The position numbers and the translations under genes are program-made. From Capitella teleta (Eukaryota > Annelida > Polychaeta > Capitellidae): 64,000 nucleotides of DNA. The DNA lies in contig KB308542.1 of the NCBI GenBank assembly GCA_000328365.1, positions 96,779 through 160,778 of the forward strand, read 5' to 3'. The notes beneath the pieces were generated by a model that was given only the letters and a program-made list of their open reading frames with translations, made no database searches and was not told the origin of the DNA. Positions 37,501-49,579 of the stretch are shown here, one piece after another; position 1 is the stretch's first letter; each line of letters begins with the position of its first letter.

Positions 37501-39202
37501 GTGACTTCTTTGTAAAGCTATTCAAAGTTCGTTACGCTCTGTAAAACATTTTCGAGCAGCTAGCCACAGCAGATGCACCATTCACCCAGACGTGGCAGCC
37601 GCAACCCTTCTGCCCTTCTGCCAGGGCAACCACATCACGACCCCTAGGTCACCAATTGCGTCAATGATCAATGCTCTGATGGCCTATTTGCACTGATTGA
37701 CATGTCAACAACAGAATATTGATCAGCACGACCTGTCACTTAATTTACAACAACCTATGCTTACAGTATCATGGGCGTACTGATATGAAGATAACCATTA
37801 ATTGCATGTTACCATAGCCTATTCTAGGTGTCTTCGTAGTCCACGCGTGTCCCTCGTTTTTCGACATTTATCATCATCCAGACAAGAGAGCCATCAGTTT
37901 AGCGATGTGTGATTGGAATTAAGCATTCGAACACGACATCTTTGTGTGATTAACAAATAGTCTCGTGATTTCGGCTGTATTGTGTTTTCGTGTGCACTGT
38001 ATGCACAACATGAAGTGCAATGCGTATGATATGCGTCCTTTGCTCAAAATACCATCACTACTGACCAGGTCTTCAATTCCCAGAATGGACAATCCAAACT
38101 TGACGTTCAGCGAATCGTTGTGCGCCAGAACAGGTCGAATCCACTTGTTGTAATTCTTCATCAAATTTGTGACTAAACGGTGTTCTTCGTTGAAGAATGT
38201 TCGATCAGGCTCTGGAAGGAATAAAGTCCTAATAATTATATCCGCCTTCATGTTTAGCCGAAGAATAACAGCCCTCTGCTGTTATTCACGAGGTTTGAAG
38301 TACCATTATTAATTAATTATATTCATACTCAGTAATAAAATCACTCAGTATATTTTATTGTCTTTTTTATAGTTCGTTGGATAAACGTCCGTGTTTTTAG
38401 CTTACTAATTGAATCTTGTCAACGGTGTACCATTATCTGTTAACAAATCGAAATTTAATCACAGCTGATCGCTCACCTTTTGAGGTCATCATGTGACACG
38501 CAGTCAATCTGATGACATGCATGTTTTCCTGCATATAATTACGATGGCGATTTTTTATGCACATGTAATTATCGTCTGCCAGGTGTCGTTTTAACTGCTG
38601 TTCCATTCATCAAATAACTGGTAAAGTATATATTGTTTGCTATTATATATGCCACATTATTCATTCTACGAAACAATGTCGATTTTCTGATCATACATCC
38701 TGATCGGTGATAATGATGTGTATCTTAACAAAATGAGGGGCCATTTTTCTATCAATCATATTTATATCTAATTCATGCAAATACCCTCGTAGATCCAATT
38801 GTGAAGTACAGCATGCCATTCAACTCCACTATAATGGGATTATAAACGGACCGTCATTTTGTTATTATTTTGGCTATATTTAGCCATGGTTAACTATGAT
38901 CATATTCAACGCTATACTTCTGTCAGTATTGACTTTATGTCAACATCGGTTTTAGACATGTTTACACAATATACACTTTACATACTGAGATCGGCCATAT
39001 TTGTCCTGCATTCATATATTGCATTGAAATTCAGTTATCAGTAAATTATCTTACATAGGCCATCTCAGATCGCTGGGTATTTAAAATTGCAGCATATATA
39101 ACATCTGGAACTAAACGTTCATTTGACACACATACCTGACACTGCTCTGCCATAATCCAACACTGAAGACACCAAAACACAAGCTAACAAATGAGCAAAC
39201 AT
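31618..39202 (-). CDS. Nicotinic acetylcholine receptor-like Cys-loop channel subunit
   Basis: Pentameric ligand-gated cation-channel subunit in the plasma membrane. Nine exons: 39202-39136, 38211-38066, 33712-33668, 33247-33138, 33078-32898, 32801-32528, 32434-32348, 32294-32176, 31893-31618; 1305 nt, 434 residues, phases closing exactly. Residues 1-22 are a signal peptide. Ligand-domain motifs: QVLTLHAWLRM, IWSPDIHLYN (loop A), the Cys-loop NRCSMDLSNFPFDTQKC (C156-C170), FGSWTY (loop B) and KYDCCPELYPDI with vicinal C222-C223 (loop C), making it alpha-type. M1 is near 245-264. M2 follows DK, with Leu at 9' and acidic -1', so cation-selective by rule. M2 is odd elsewhere: Met 2', Gly 6', Gly 10', His 11', Asn 16' and Gln 17'. 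M3 follows. The M3-M4 loop is short and M4 ends SVIMVGISLAHH. Exons of 45 and 110 bp are the sizes of exons 3 and 4 in vertebrate nAChR genes. Looks whole. Confidence 0.93.
33830..36577. mobile_element. 2.75 kb non-autonomous DNA element with GTAGACCCCGAA inverted ends
   Basis: The left end GTAGACCCCGAAGTCGCCAA matches the reverse complement of the right end (GTAGACCCCGAATGCCGAAG). The first and last 120-150 bp are rich in GGC/GCC (GCCGGCTAAGCCG on the left, GGCGGCTGGCGG on the right), while the interior is AT-rich with no transposase. It fills most of the 4.35 kb intron 2 of the receptor gene. Superfamily not assigned. Confidence 0.6.
36035..36200 (-). mobile_element. LINE 3' tail nested in the inverted-repeat element
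   Basis: The reverse complement matches 30850-31010, including CATTCTCATTATAATTA, TTTTAACAAATTTACTTTT and GTTGTCGTTTTTA. It is a tail-only, 5'-truncated copy of the 28.5 kb LINE family. Confidence 0.65.
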
Positions 39203-40642
39203 CGTGGAATTCCTATAGCTCTGCAGACTGAGATCAAGATTCCCTCTCCGTTGCAATGACAGCACAGCACTCCCCCTGCATTATATCCTTTAGTTGCGAT
39301 TGTGAAAGTTGGAAGGAAAAATACATTCGTCGCTCAGCTTCGCGCGCGTGATATAGAAATGACCAAATAGCCGGGATTGTGTGCGAGCAAGGTAATAATA
39401 TAGATTATCGATCTGCGCACACCTGTTTCTGGCATCCGAATTCAGCATGCATTATGCAAATTAGTTTGGTTCTGTTTGCACGCGCCGCCGCAGGGAAATG
39501 TTTAGAGAGGCATTTGGAGGCTAACTCCATCGCTGAATAAGTATGTAATTATTTAGTTACTTAGTTTTCTAAACTTTTATCTCCGATTTTGTTGATTGGT
39601 GAAAAAGTAAATCATCAACCAATGTTTAATTATCTTTGAAACAGGATATTTCAACCCAGAACGTTTTCTCAATGCCAGCAGGAGAACAATATCATAAAGT
39701 GCGTTTGAAATTATGAGTAAATTATGATAATCTGGGTCCACATTCCTGCTTAATTGACCCTGTCATGTCATGTCATGTCATGTGACCTTTTGGTTCTTAT
39801 TGCATTCGTCTATTCTATGTATATCTACACCAGAAAAAAAGGCAATCAAAGCGTACGATTACTCTTAAAATATTAATAAGGCACAAAAAGTACACGTCGA
39901 ATATTTGCATTTCTGTGACAGATTCTTGATCAGTTTGGACTATGTTATCAAAAGATAATAATCAGCTTGGGGTCAGAAGGTTTTACGATTAGATATTACG
40001 TAACTAATGGTAAAAGTGATCTCAGATTTTATGCGTGAACACGAAAGATGGTTCGAGTCTTAACCTTGTTTCCTTTTAATTCAGTGTCCGCGGGTGTAAA
40101 AGAGTACTGCAGAGTATTCAGTCAGAGATGCACGTACACTATATACTAGTACATGTCCCATTATTATATATTAAGTCAATTTAAGTGCCTTGTATCTTTT
40201 TTAACTATGCCTGCAACTAAGTTATCAAAAGTCTTGGATTTTTTAATTGCATGAAAGTAGGTCAATTGCAACTTTTAAGTACTATATAGTAGCGCTGCGG
40301 TTGAAAACACTAATGAGAAATTGGAAGAAAAATACGTTATGAATCGCATTTTGCAATTCCAGCGGCAGTTTGAACATGGAAATACCTCTGGGATGAATTA
40401 TGATCAACCAATGAAGAAATCAATGGTATTGATTAATTTGAAACAGTGCTGTTCTAGTTTTATAATAATGAATGACAGACATCGTAATCGCAAATATGGA
40501 TATCGTATAAAAACGAATATTCCCAATGATCGCATTCACCTGCCATTAATGGAACTTAAGCGTTAACCAGCAATGATCACAACGCAATGTCCGGTGCGGC
40601 CAAGAACTCTCCGCCATAGCCACATCCGACATCCCATACCTC
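39203..40642. other. Upstream of the receptor gene
   Basis: A weak TATA (GATATAATG, minus, about 39281-39288) is the likely receptor core promoter. A (TGTCA)n run lies at 39761-39783. No other gene seen. Confidence 0.35.
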
Positions 40643-41317
40643 TTAAAGGGAGGGAGAACTGGTTGAAAATGGACTTTGAGTCGTTATTTGATGCACCAAA
40701 AATGATTCATATGCCTGGCCCACACAAGGAATATCATCGCTAACGTTTTCGCGGGAGATATAATGCTAATTAGGCGTGACGTCAGTCGCTGTGATGAAAC
40801 ACCGAGTTCCCCATCTTTTACAATGGGCCTCGTCATATCACCGTGTCCTGCGACTAAACCCCTTGATATTTTTTTATTTTCTTTTCGGAAATAGATAGAA
40901 TAATTATTTTGCCACCAGTCAGGCGCAAAAAAAAATTTTTTTTCGCTATTTTTCTTATTTTAACAAGCGATTTTCTAGGACACCTACCACGTTTCTCATC
41001 CTGAAACAATAAAAAGGTCAGCCAGAGTGCATCACGCATGCGCTTTCGTTTCGTAAACAACAAAGATGTCCTTTTATGGCGAAGATGCTCTGCTCTGATT
41101 GGCTGAAATCGATAGCTTCACGAGGGGAACGGGACCAATCAGCAATCAGCCAAACCAAGCCATCAGCTGACGTTTGCCTCCTATACTTCGCAATGGAAGC
41201 CATTCTCCCATAGGCGCAATGCTAACCCCGATATTCGGAATGCATTATTTCCTTACGCTTGCATCCAGGCATGGTGTTCTTGGCACGGAATGCTATCAAT
41301 CGGTGCTATGAGTCAAT
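40643..41317 (-). mobile_element. TTAA-flanked MITE, copy B (5' end in the gap)
   Basis: High identity to copy A over its whole length in reverse orientation. The 3' end TTAA-AGGGAGGGAGAACT is at 40643. About the first 40 bp of the element are lost in the gap. Confidence 0.75.
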
Positions 41318-41367
41318 NNNNNNNNNNNNNNNNNNNNNNNNNNNNNNNNNNNNNNNNNNNNNNNNNN
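41318..41367. other. Assembly gap (50 N) at the centre of an inverted repeat
   Basis: Run of N between two head-to-head MITE copies. Confidence 1.
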
Positions 41368-41993
41368 CCATGCCTGGATGCAAGCGTAAGGAAATAATGC
41401 ATTCCGAATATCGGAGTTAGCATTGGGCCTATGGAAGAATGGCTTCCATTACGAAGTATAGGAGGCAAACGTCAGCTGAAGGCTTGCCGTGATTGGCCCC
41501 GTTCCCCTCGTGAAGCTATCGATTTCAGCCAATCAGAGCAGATCATCTTCGCCATAAAAGGACATCTTTGTTGTTTACGAAACGAAAGCGCATGCGTGGT
41601 GCACTTTGGCTGACCTTTTTACTGTTTCAGGATGAGAAACATGGTAGGTGTCCTAGAAAATCGCTTGTTAAAATAAGAGAAATAATGAAAAATATTTTTT
41701 TTTTATTTGCACCTGACTGGTGGCAAAATGATTATTCTATCTATTTCCGAAAAGAAAATAAAAAAAATATCCAGGGGTTTAGTCGCAGGACACGCTGATA
41801 TGACGAGGCCCATTGTAAAAGATGGGCAACTCGGTGTTTCATCACAGCTCCTGACGTCACGCCTAATTAGCAATGTATCTCCCGCGAAATCGTTAGTGAT
41901 GATATTCCTTGTGTGGGCCAGGCATAGGAATCATTTTTGGTGCATCAAATAACGACTCAAAGTCCATTTTTAACCATTGCTCCCTCCCTTTAA
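41368..41993 (+). mobile_element. TTAA-flanked MITE, copy C (5' end in the gap)
   Basis: Plus-strand copy lacking about 85 bp at its start, including the inverted end. It closes with CCCTCCCTTTAA at 41993. A deletion removes part of the CCAAT block present in copies A and B. Confidence 0.75.
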
Positions 41994-42167
41994 TGATCTA
42001 GCGCAAAAATCTTAGTAACAGTGCATTATGATAAATGACGCATCAATGACAGCTGCGAGCGTTATACTTTTCAATTGTATAAACACCACCGATAGTGAGA
42101 GCATTCTAAGCACATCTAACATCCCTCAGGAGCTCTTGGGAGCTATAAGTACCGGCCATGATCGTTT

Positions 42168-44457
42168 TCATTCGGGACTCCTCTGTCGGAGCTTCATCTC
42201 TGTGAATTTGAGTGAGTAGTACAGTCCCGTGAACCCCTTCCACTCGATCCCATCGGCGTATGACTCATGGCTCCCTCCCAAATAGTCTCCGTTCAAATTG
42301 CATTCGTGGCATGAGTTATGCCACCATGCTCCGTGGAACAGAACGGCGCAATTTTCGGTGGCGCGATCGTTGTCCATGTCGATGGTGGTGAAGAACATCT
42401 CGTTTTGGTTCGCTAAGCTGTCCCCTGACGACCGGAGTAAAGGGTTTAGAATGATCACCTTTGTATGTAATACATATAATCAACTTACCAGCATTTCCGG
42501 AGTATCCCCCACACAACAGTTGGTAGCGTTTTTCGACACTTCTGATCAAGAATGTCGAGTATTCTGCAAACGCAAAGTTTCCTTCAAAGTCTTCCAGGTC
42601 CACTCGCAGTTCGTGAGGTGTTGATGCCGTTATTTCGTGCAGCAAATCATTACCTGGAAGGAGCAGAAAGAGGTTAAGCATCGAGTTGATGTGACAGCAA
42701 GTGTCAAAGATGCTGAAAAGGGTATAGACTTGTTATGTTTTAGAAAGCTTCTGGTCTCCTGAATTAAACGCAACCATTACTGTTGTGCCATACATTCAGA
42801 TATCTTTGCTTCACTAATCACTGCATATCTCTTTCTGATATAGTTATCAACTCATAATTAATGAAAGCTTTATACTGTTTCATATACAAACATGTGTGCT
42901 GATCGGGTCTGCTGGCCGAAACCTACCCAGCCAGAATTCGGATTTGACGTTACCAAATCCGTCTGCATAATCTTGCCACCCTTTTTTGAAGCTCTGATCT
43001 CCGTTCTCTCTTCGTTGAAACACCTAAGAATAGATACATTGATATTATTATATTATAATGGATCGAGCTCTTTATTAAGTTGTGTCCATGTAATCTGCAT
43101 GCATTCTACACCCCGTTAATTACTCTTCATTCCTGATATGTAATGAAGGATCATTTGCGATTCCAAAAGTCGGCCATAGCTCTCTACCAACGCTGGAGTC
43201 TTTGTTTTCATAACTCAGTTCTGCCGAAGGCTAATGGAGATGTACTTTTCATTGTTGCATGTTTTTCGCATTGTTTGCTGTTGATTATGCTCTTTAGTCT
43301 TCCGCGTTTTCACTCAACAAGTTTTCACTCAATAAATGATTGAATTGATTGCCACGAAGGTCAATAGAGATCCCTCGTGGTTAATCAATCCTCCCCTATT
43401 CAGTATGTGAAATGCTTTGTGGTGAGTACTGCTGACATTCTTCCACAGAGCATGTCCCGTACTAATAATGGCAGGATTGATTGGCGATCGGTTCCGATGA
43501 TATCGTGCGGTATAAATAATACGTAGACCCACAGTTGTTACAGAACAAACAAACAAATAAACAACAACAACAAATAACAATAATATAGCAAAACATTCTT
43601 TGTCATGGGTCCTGGGTACTGTCGTTGACAAATTTGATTTGGCATAATTGTCTGTCAATTTAATTACAAGATGAAGTTGAATGTACCTAATGTAAATTAT
43701 AAATATAAATTAATTTAATTTAATTTAAATATACAAAGGTGCAAAAGAAACGCAACTCTTTGCTTATGCGAGCACTAATTTCTAAGTAAACATTGCATAT
43801 ACACGAATTATCGTGTGTACTGTGTTTAACCACCCGAGCACATATTCCTAAGATTTCGAAGAAAACAGATGGATATAACTTGGTTTATTGGTATTAACTT
43901 GGTTAATTGGTATCCCTTAAATGTTCATTTGGTGACAAATTCGGGGATGTACCGACCATGACAATGCGTGAGTTCATTCTCCTTCTTCAATAAGTCTGCG
44001 ATGACTATAGCAAGGTATGGGTGAGCATTATTTTGCTGTAATAGTCGGATCTCCGGATATTCTTAACCCGGATTTGGGGTCTTTTATGGAGATCTGAGCC
44101 CCTATCTCTCCTACCTGAGTCGATATCTAAAGTTTCTCTGCATGTCGCATTCCTCCCCTGTCGCACATTCGCGTACTAATTATGGCTGTCTTGAACCGTT
44201 CCCAGCTCTGGGCTCACCAGATTTACTATAGATTTGTTTTTGTTTTTTTGTTTTTTTTAGTCCTGTCGGTTTGCTGTCACTTTTAGGCATCCAGAACGGG
44301 GTCAATCCAAGGCAGATTTGTTATTTTCTGCTCGATGACACATTTGTTGTGTGGTTGATACACTGTATCCGATTTGACGGTTTGTGACTCTTGGATCAAC
44401 TTCACGCTCCAGAAGGATTCTGGATACTATCCTTCAGGAAGCTTCAACCTTCCCATT

Positions 44458-44495
<38 letters not shown>

Positions 44496-45370
44496 CAAAA
44501 GTCTCATTGCTATTGAGTAAATCACTCGTTGGAGTATCTTTCCAGTCAATTTCATCGTCTATCAAAGACATCTTGTCAAGGGTGTACTCGAAAGAATGTT
44601 TACCGGGATTCAAGGATTGGCTGCGAAAATAAATCACTTTTTTGATTGCAAACGGGTTGAAACTAAGAGAATAGACTTGTGCACTCTGCACAAAGACTCG
44701 ATCCCAGAGCCAACCTGTGTGTTTAGGTTTGTAATTATTAAAGTTCCCTTTTGCTGCAACATCAGTTTTTATACATGTAACTCTCGTCAAATTAGCCAAT
44801 TAACTGAATATTCCATGAATGCACTCACCATCCAACCTCCTCCTCCGTTCACCATGTCACACGAAACGTCATGCAAACCAAGTTCATAGGAAGAAAAGTT
44901 CACGGTGTAAACTCCACTTCTGCTCACCCCGAGATCTCGCACGCCCTCACACGAAGTCTGATATGTCAGGCAGACTGCAATAGAGGATTAACATATTGTA
45001 GCACAATTAGCAGCAGCCCATAAAAAGAGGCCCAATTCACTGACTCACTTTCTGATCCGCAGATGAACTCTTCTTTAACCATGAACTCCCATTTGTCTAC
45101 TGGTGCCAATTCCACGTACGCCATCACACCAACATTTGACGCCAATTTGCATTCACCGGATCCAATGTTCCAGGCAGAACCGAAACATGTCTGATCCTGC
45201 GAGCATAGAGCACAGCACTGGATCCGACTACGATCAGAATAGGTCTGAACTCGGAGGAGATCCAGCACGTACGGCTCCTCACTCCACTCGTTTAATCTTA
45301 CGTAATGATCCTCCTCGTAGCCAAAGACGAAGTGAGATAGCATTACACTGAGAGCAAAGATGGGCAGCAT
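42168..45370 (-). CDS. Secreted fibrinogen-related-domain protein with an N-terminal PAN/apple-like region
   Basis: Extracellular lectin-like protein. Five exons: 45370-45049, 44974-44829, 43023-42927, 42653-42489, 42424-42168; 987 nt, 328 residues, phases closing. The signal peptide is [17 protein letters not shown]. Residues 20-104 have six cysteines with [17 protein letters not shown], resembling a PAN/apple or related small Cys-rich domain. The fibrinogen-like domain follows from about 110: [55 protein letters not shown], then [34 protein letters not shown] and the end [12 protein letters not shown]. The DxDND calcium/ligand region is intact. Family members (ficolins, tachylectins, FIBCD1) bind sugars or acetylated ligands in innate immunity or adhesion. 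The large intron 2 carries a Tc1-like relic. Confidence 0.92.
43738..44760 (-). mobile_element. Tc1-like DNA transposon relic, copy 1, in intron 2 of the fibrinogen-related gene
   Basis: The end at 43739 reads GGTGCAAAAGAAACGCAACT; the other end near 44760 is degraded (GTTCCCTTTTGCTGC). The minus strand has traces of the transposase helix-turn-helix ([12 protein letters not shown]-like) and of the end of the DDE domain. It aligns with 56531-57452 and is heavily broken. A 35 bp T-run (44461-44495) lies inside. Confidence 0.6.
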
Positions 45371-45394
45371 CTTCTTTCTTCAGCTTCCTCGGCT

Positions 45395-45400
45395 CTTATA
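45395..45400 (-). promoter_or_regulatory. TATA-like box (TATAAG) upstream of the fibrinogen-related gene
   Basis: Starts 30 bp before the ATG, which would leave almost no 5' UTR unless the start site is irregular. Confidence 0.35.
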
Positions 45401-47313
45401 GCACTCTAGTTGTCCTTGCTCAACCGATCCTGGAAATTGATTCGCAGAATAATCCATGCAATGGCTTCATAAACGTTTGAAGGAGGGTAATCCAGCCAGT
45501 TTGTTTTGCTCGACGAAGGAAGTTCTTTGTTGATTGTTCGATATTTGTAGCATATCAAAGTCGGGTAAATATTATACACCGAGCATTGATTATTCATCCG
45601 ATGGTCACAATCTTACTAAATTTTTTTGTGGCCGTCTGCTTCGGTCACAATAGTGGTTTAGCAGTTTATTCGCAAATGAAACTCTGGCCCCCCATTTATA
45701 GACTATAGTGCTGTGTCAGGCATGCATGCGTGCATTCTGGTCATTATTGTGTCTGTGTTTCACCTGCTATTCCCAGAAAGAAGAGTTTTTCACGTTTATT
45801 AACTCATCAGAGTGTGCCAAGAATTGTAAAATTGCTCCCCGGATCATTTAGGAGCATTATTTTTCAATATTCTTTTATATTTTGTGTTATTGTTGGACCT
45901 TTGATCGAGGAAATATAAATCAATCTATCGATAGCAAATAACACGAGGAGTTGATCAGTCGAAATATTCATCCATTTTTATGTCAGAAATCAAGACGAAG
46001 GAAACTATTGCTCTCAAAGCTGTATATCGGTACGAATAAGGCCGTTACTATGATATGATTATGTACAATGGGATTTGTATTATGCTGACTTTCACCTTCC
46101 CTGGTTTTATCAGTGTGAATGATGGAATGCATGATGACCTGGCAGTGCTGTGACTCTTTTATTTCCACGCTGTCTTTAATCGTGAATGAAGCCATGTGTG
46201 GAGGAAAGACAATACAACATCATTTCATGGTGAAACCTTGAAACTTGCCTCAAAACTAGCTTGTAATATGTCAATGTCGCTCTGGGCTTTGTCGACATGG
46301 CCACGAGAGAAGATGTCGAATTAGGCGTTAAGGGTCTGTTGATCGAAATAATTTAATCTTATCCATTTAAATGGACGAATGAAAGGATTGTCATGGCAAC
46401 GGTTGGCGAATAAGAACCAGTTTTCATAAGCGATGCCTCATCCTGTATAATAAATTAATAATAGGTAGCTCGTCTTCAAATCTACGTTTCTACATAATGA
46501 AATCTCTGACACGCTGTCAACCTGGTATGAAAAACTACTTAATTAGATATACTATACAGTTTGAGTCAGATTTGAACAAGGTTTGAGTTTGGTTTGAGTG
46601 AGGTTTGCAAAATACAAGTAACAAATATTAAGAAAATACAATACATTAGTCATCCGTGGTAATGAACAGGACGCCTATTCTTGCATATACGTGGATTAAC
46701 ACTTAACAGCGCCTATATATGTATGTATATACGCATTTGTTTCCTCAGTTCAGACCACATTGTTGACACAGACCGTTTGCATGCTTATGTTGGAACAGCA
46801 TTGAATGCTTCAGAGGTTTTCAGTCACAAAAAATCGAAGCATTGTAATCACACGAAGGACATTGTTAAAACTCTCGTTAAAACGTATAAGAAGTAGCACA
46901 ATTGAGCGGAAATCAAATATAATATGCAAAATCACCAAAGTTGACATTACTGAATTGTTAGTTGCTATTATTATTATGTCCTTTGTTTTTCTGGTTGAAA
47001 ATACACTGGACTTCTGACGAGGTTGACTGCTTGGGTCATTTGTAATTGTTTCAAACTGATAAATCGATCGCCAAATCAATATTCGATTCAGAGAGCCTGC
47101 ATGGCAAATGATCACTGTTTTTACAGATCACGCACAGCCTTAACACCTTGAGGTATTTCATGGATGTTGAACATGGCTAAAAAAAAAAAAGAACACTCGC
47201 CAAAATATCTCTCCTTCGCGTGAGTACGAGGTTATGTTTAGCATAATCGCTGATGCGTAAAGAACACTGTGCCTTTATTATAAGTCATTCGACACCCGTC
47301 CTTTCCAGCTCGT
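45401..47313. other. Intergenic between the fibrinogen-related gene and PARG
   Basis: No gene or clear repeat. Short ORFs only. Confidence 0.4.
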
Positions 47314-47321
47314 ATATAAAT
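47314..47321 (+). promoter_or_regulatory. TATA box of PARG
   Basis: GTATATAAATA 95-100 bp before the ATG. Confidence 0.55.
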
Positions 47322-47415
47322 AATGCACATACGCCGTCAGTGAAGGCTCTTTCATATTTGTCTTGTTGACGTTATACATGCTTGAAGGAATACATTAGTA
47401 TATTAATTTCATACT

Positions 47416-48855
47416 ATGGCGCCTGTGCAATCACCCAAGGATTTAGCCAAATGGCAGGAGATACGCATCTTATTGAAGCAGCTTTCGCAGACAGAACAGA
47501 TGGACGAGATCTTCAACATCCTGGCTCAGCTGCAGCAACTGAAATATTCGCGAGAGGAACCATTGGAGTTATCTGAAACGCCATTTGAAGAATTGAGAGC
47601 TTTCTTCGAGAAGATAGCGAGCGAAAGTGAGGAGCAGGTGTTCCGTACGACGGTTATACAAACAATAGCAATCATTGCTTCGGAATTGGAGAATTTAGCT
47701 CCAGAAGGAGGAATTAAATTCATCGCAAGCCACCACAAGAAAGCTTGCTGCTTTCAGAAGCGACTGCTGGCTAGTCTTCTCGCGAACGGATTCCTCTGCT
47801 TGTTTCCTGATGCTGGAGATTTGAGCAATTCGATCAACTTCGATTGGTTTTATGAAACTTTGCTACAAAGAAAATCGCAGCAAGGGAAGCTGAGGTGTTT
47901 CCTTCATTACTTCGAACGTTTAAGTCTGGATTGGGGAAATCTTGAAGGCACGGTGACCTTTGCTAGGGTCAACCTCGCAGACAACTCACGGTTACTATGG
48001 CAACAGTTAATACAACGCAAGGAACCACTCTGTGCGATGAAGATAGCGACCAAAGGGAACACCGAAAATGCGTCGAGTTCTTTCCTAAAAGTCATTTTCA
48101 CAGATCCGGATATTGGCGGAGAAGTGCTGCAGGGAAGATGCCTGCAGGAAGAGGTCATGTTGAGTGTGTTCCCGGAATTGATGATTGCCAAGATCGTGAT
48201 GGCCCCCTTGGCGGACGAGGAGGTCGTTCTGGTCGAAGGGTGTTCAAGGTACTCACAGACAACTGGCTATGGCTCTGCTTTCAAACACACCGGAGATTTT
48301 GTTGATGACGTTGGCTGCGATAAAGTTGGCAACATGGAGAATAAGTTTGTGATGATGGATGCTTTGTCGTTTCGGGGAGGGAAATCGCAGCAGTATTCTG
48401 AAGAGAGTACCCTCCGTGAAATGAACAAAGCTTATTGTGGCTTCTTTCAGCCTGATATTAAACCGAGAGGACTGGCCCACAAAGCTCAATCTTACGAGAT
48501 GTGGCAACTAATGGATGCTTCTTCTACGGATGTTCGTCCTGTTGCCACCAGTCTGTGGGGCAGTGGATCACACGCTGGTGATGAACAGTTGAAATGGACA
48601 CTACAGTGGATTGCAGCATCACTGGCAAATTGCCCAGAGGTCATGTACTTCACGATGAACGAGCCTTGCATGGACGGCGCTCAGCTGATTGCGTCTCAAT
48701 TAATTAAACATAAGTGGAGCGTCAGTCAATTGGCGAACTGCGTGCAAGTGTACTGCAAGAGAGTGAGCCAAGGAAAGGAGAATCCGAAATCGCTGATTTT
48801 GTTCTTGAAGAAAAAGATCAAGCAGAAAGAAGAATCTCGTTGCTCTGTTTCGTAA
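47416..48855 (+). CDS. PARG: Poly(ADP-ribose) glycohydrolase, intronless
   Basis: Macrodomain-type hydrolase that cleaves ribose-ribose bonds of poly(ADP-ribose) in nucleus and cytoplasm after DNA-damage signalling. One 479-codon exon. The N-terminal helical part is residues 1-170 and the catalytic domain about 175-450. The PARG signature reads IGGEVLQGRCLQEEV: the catalytic Glu pair (E245, E246) is present, but the third Gly of the usual GGG is Glu. The substrate-binding stretch TTGYGSAFKHTGDFVDD (282-298), MMDALSFR, MNKAYCGF and YFTMNEPCMDGAQL fit the family. The usual NWGCGxFGGD loop is changed to SLWGSGSHAGDE. The long disordered regulatory N-terminus of vertebrate PARG is absent. No introns in a window of intron-rich genes suggests a retrocopy, though an own TATA box argues for function. 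Confidence 0.92.
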   Translation: MAPVQSPKDLAKWQEIRILLKQLSQTEQMDEIFNILAQLQQLKYSREEPLELSETPFEELRAFFEKIASESEEQVFRTTVIQTIAIIASELENLAPEGGIKFIASHHKKACCFQKRLLASLLANGFLCLFPDAGDLSNSINFDWFYETLLQRKSQQGKLRCFLHYFERLSLDWGNLEGTVTFARVNLADNSRLLWQQLIQRKEPLCAMKIATKGNTENASSSFLKVIFTDPDIGGEVLQGRCLQEEVMLSVFPELMIAKIVMAPLADEEVVLVEGCSRYSQTTGYGSAFKHTGDFVDDVGCDKVGNMENKFVMMDALSFRGGKSQQYSEESTLREMNKAYCGFFQPDIKPRGLAHKAQSYEMWQLMDASSTDVRPVATSLWGSGSHAGDEQLKWTLQWIAASLANCPEVMYFTMNEPCMDGAQLIASQLIKHKWSVSQLANCVQVYCKRVSQGKENPKSLILFLKKKIKQKEESRCSVS

Positions 48856-49579
48856 TTTAATTGTGATGGAATTATTGCTGCATTGCTTGAATGAAATTAA
48901 TTGGAGTTTTTGATAATTGTGTTTTTTTTACACTTTATTTTGAAGTCATTTCAACCCTGATCACCATTTACAGAAATTACCCCATGCTTTTTGCTTGTTT
49001 GAGCATTCGATGTCAGTGCACGCTTTAATAACCATGTTTCTGGCAACATATTCGTTACATCATTTAAGTCATAGGAGAATGGCAGCTTAATGAAATCCAA
49101 ATTCAAATTCAAGAAAATCATGTACCGATAATTAAAGCACGGCATTGTTTTTAATAATTTTAATTCAGTAAAAACAAGCAATATGCAGATTCTGACAAAA
49201 GACATGAATAAAGAAAGAACTAAGAGAGCGAATGAAGAAAGATGACATCAAATTATTACTTTTGAATATGAATGAATATAAGTAAAACTCCTTGCATGAC
49301 GATTTTCGATGAAATTTGTTCAACTCAGTGTTGACTTGAAGACATCATGATAGATAAATCGATGTAAATAAAAATTAGATGGAACATAATTCATTTTATA
49401 TTTTCCTAAAGATATGATTGAAATATTAAATGATAAAATTTTGAATCGCACAACACAGATTGTGGCAATTCTTTTATCAGTAGAATATTTCTTTTACAGA
49501 TAAAACAAGAAACATAAAAATAAGCCACACACGAAACATGACTACAAAGCACTTGTGCAGTTCTAACCACGGACGCTTA
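48856..49579. other. Between PARG and SPAG8 (converging 3' ends)
   Basis: AT-rich; no gene seen. Confidence 0.4.
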
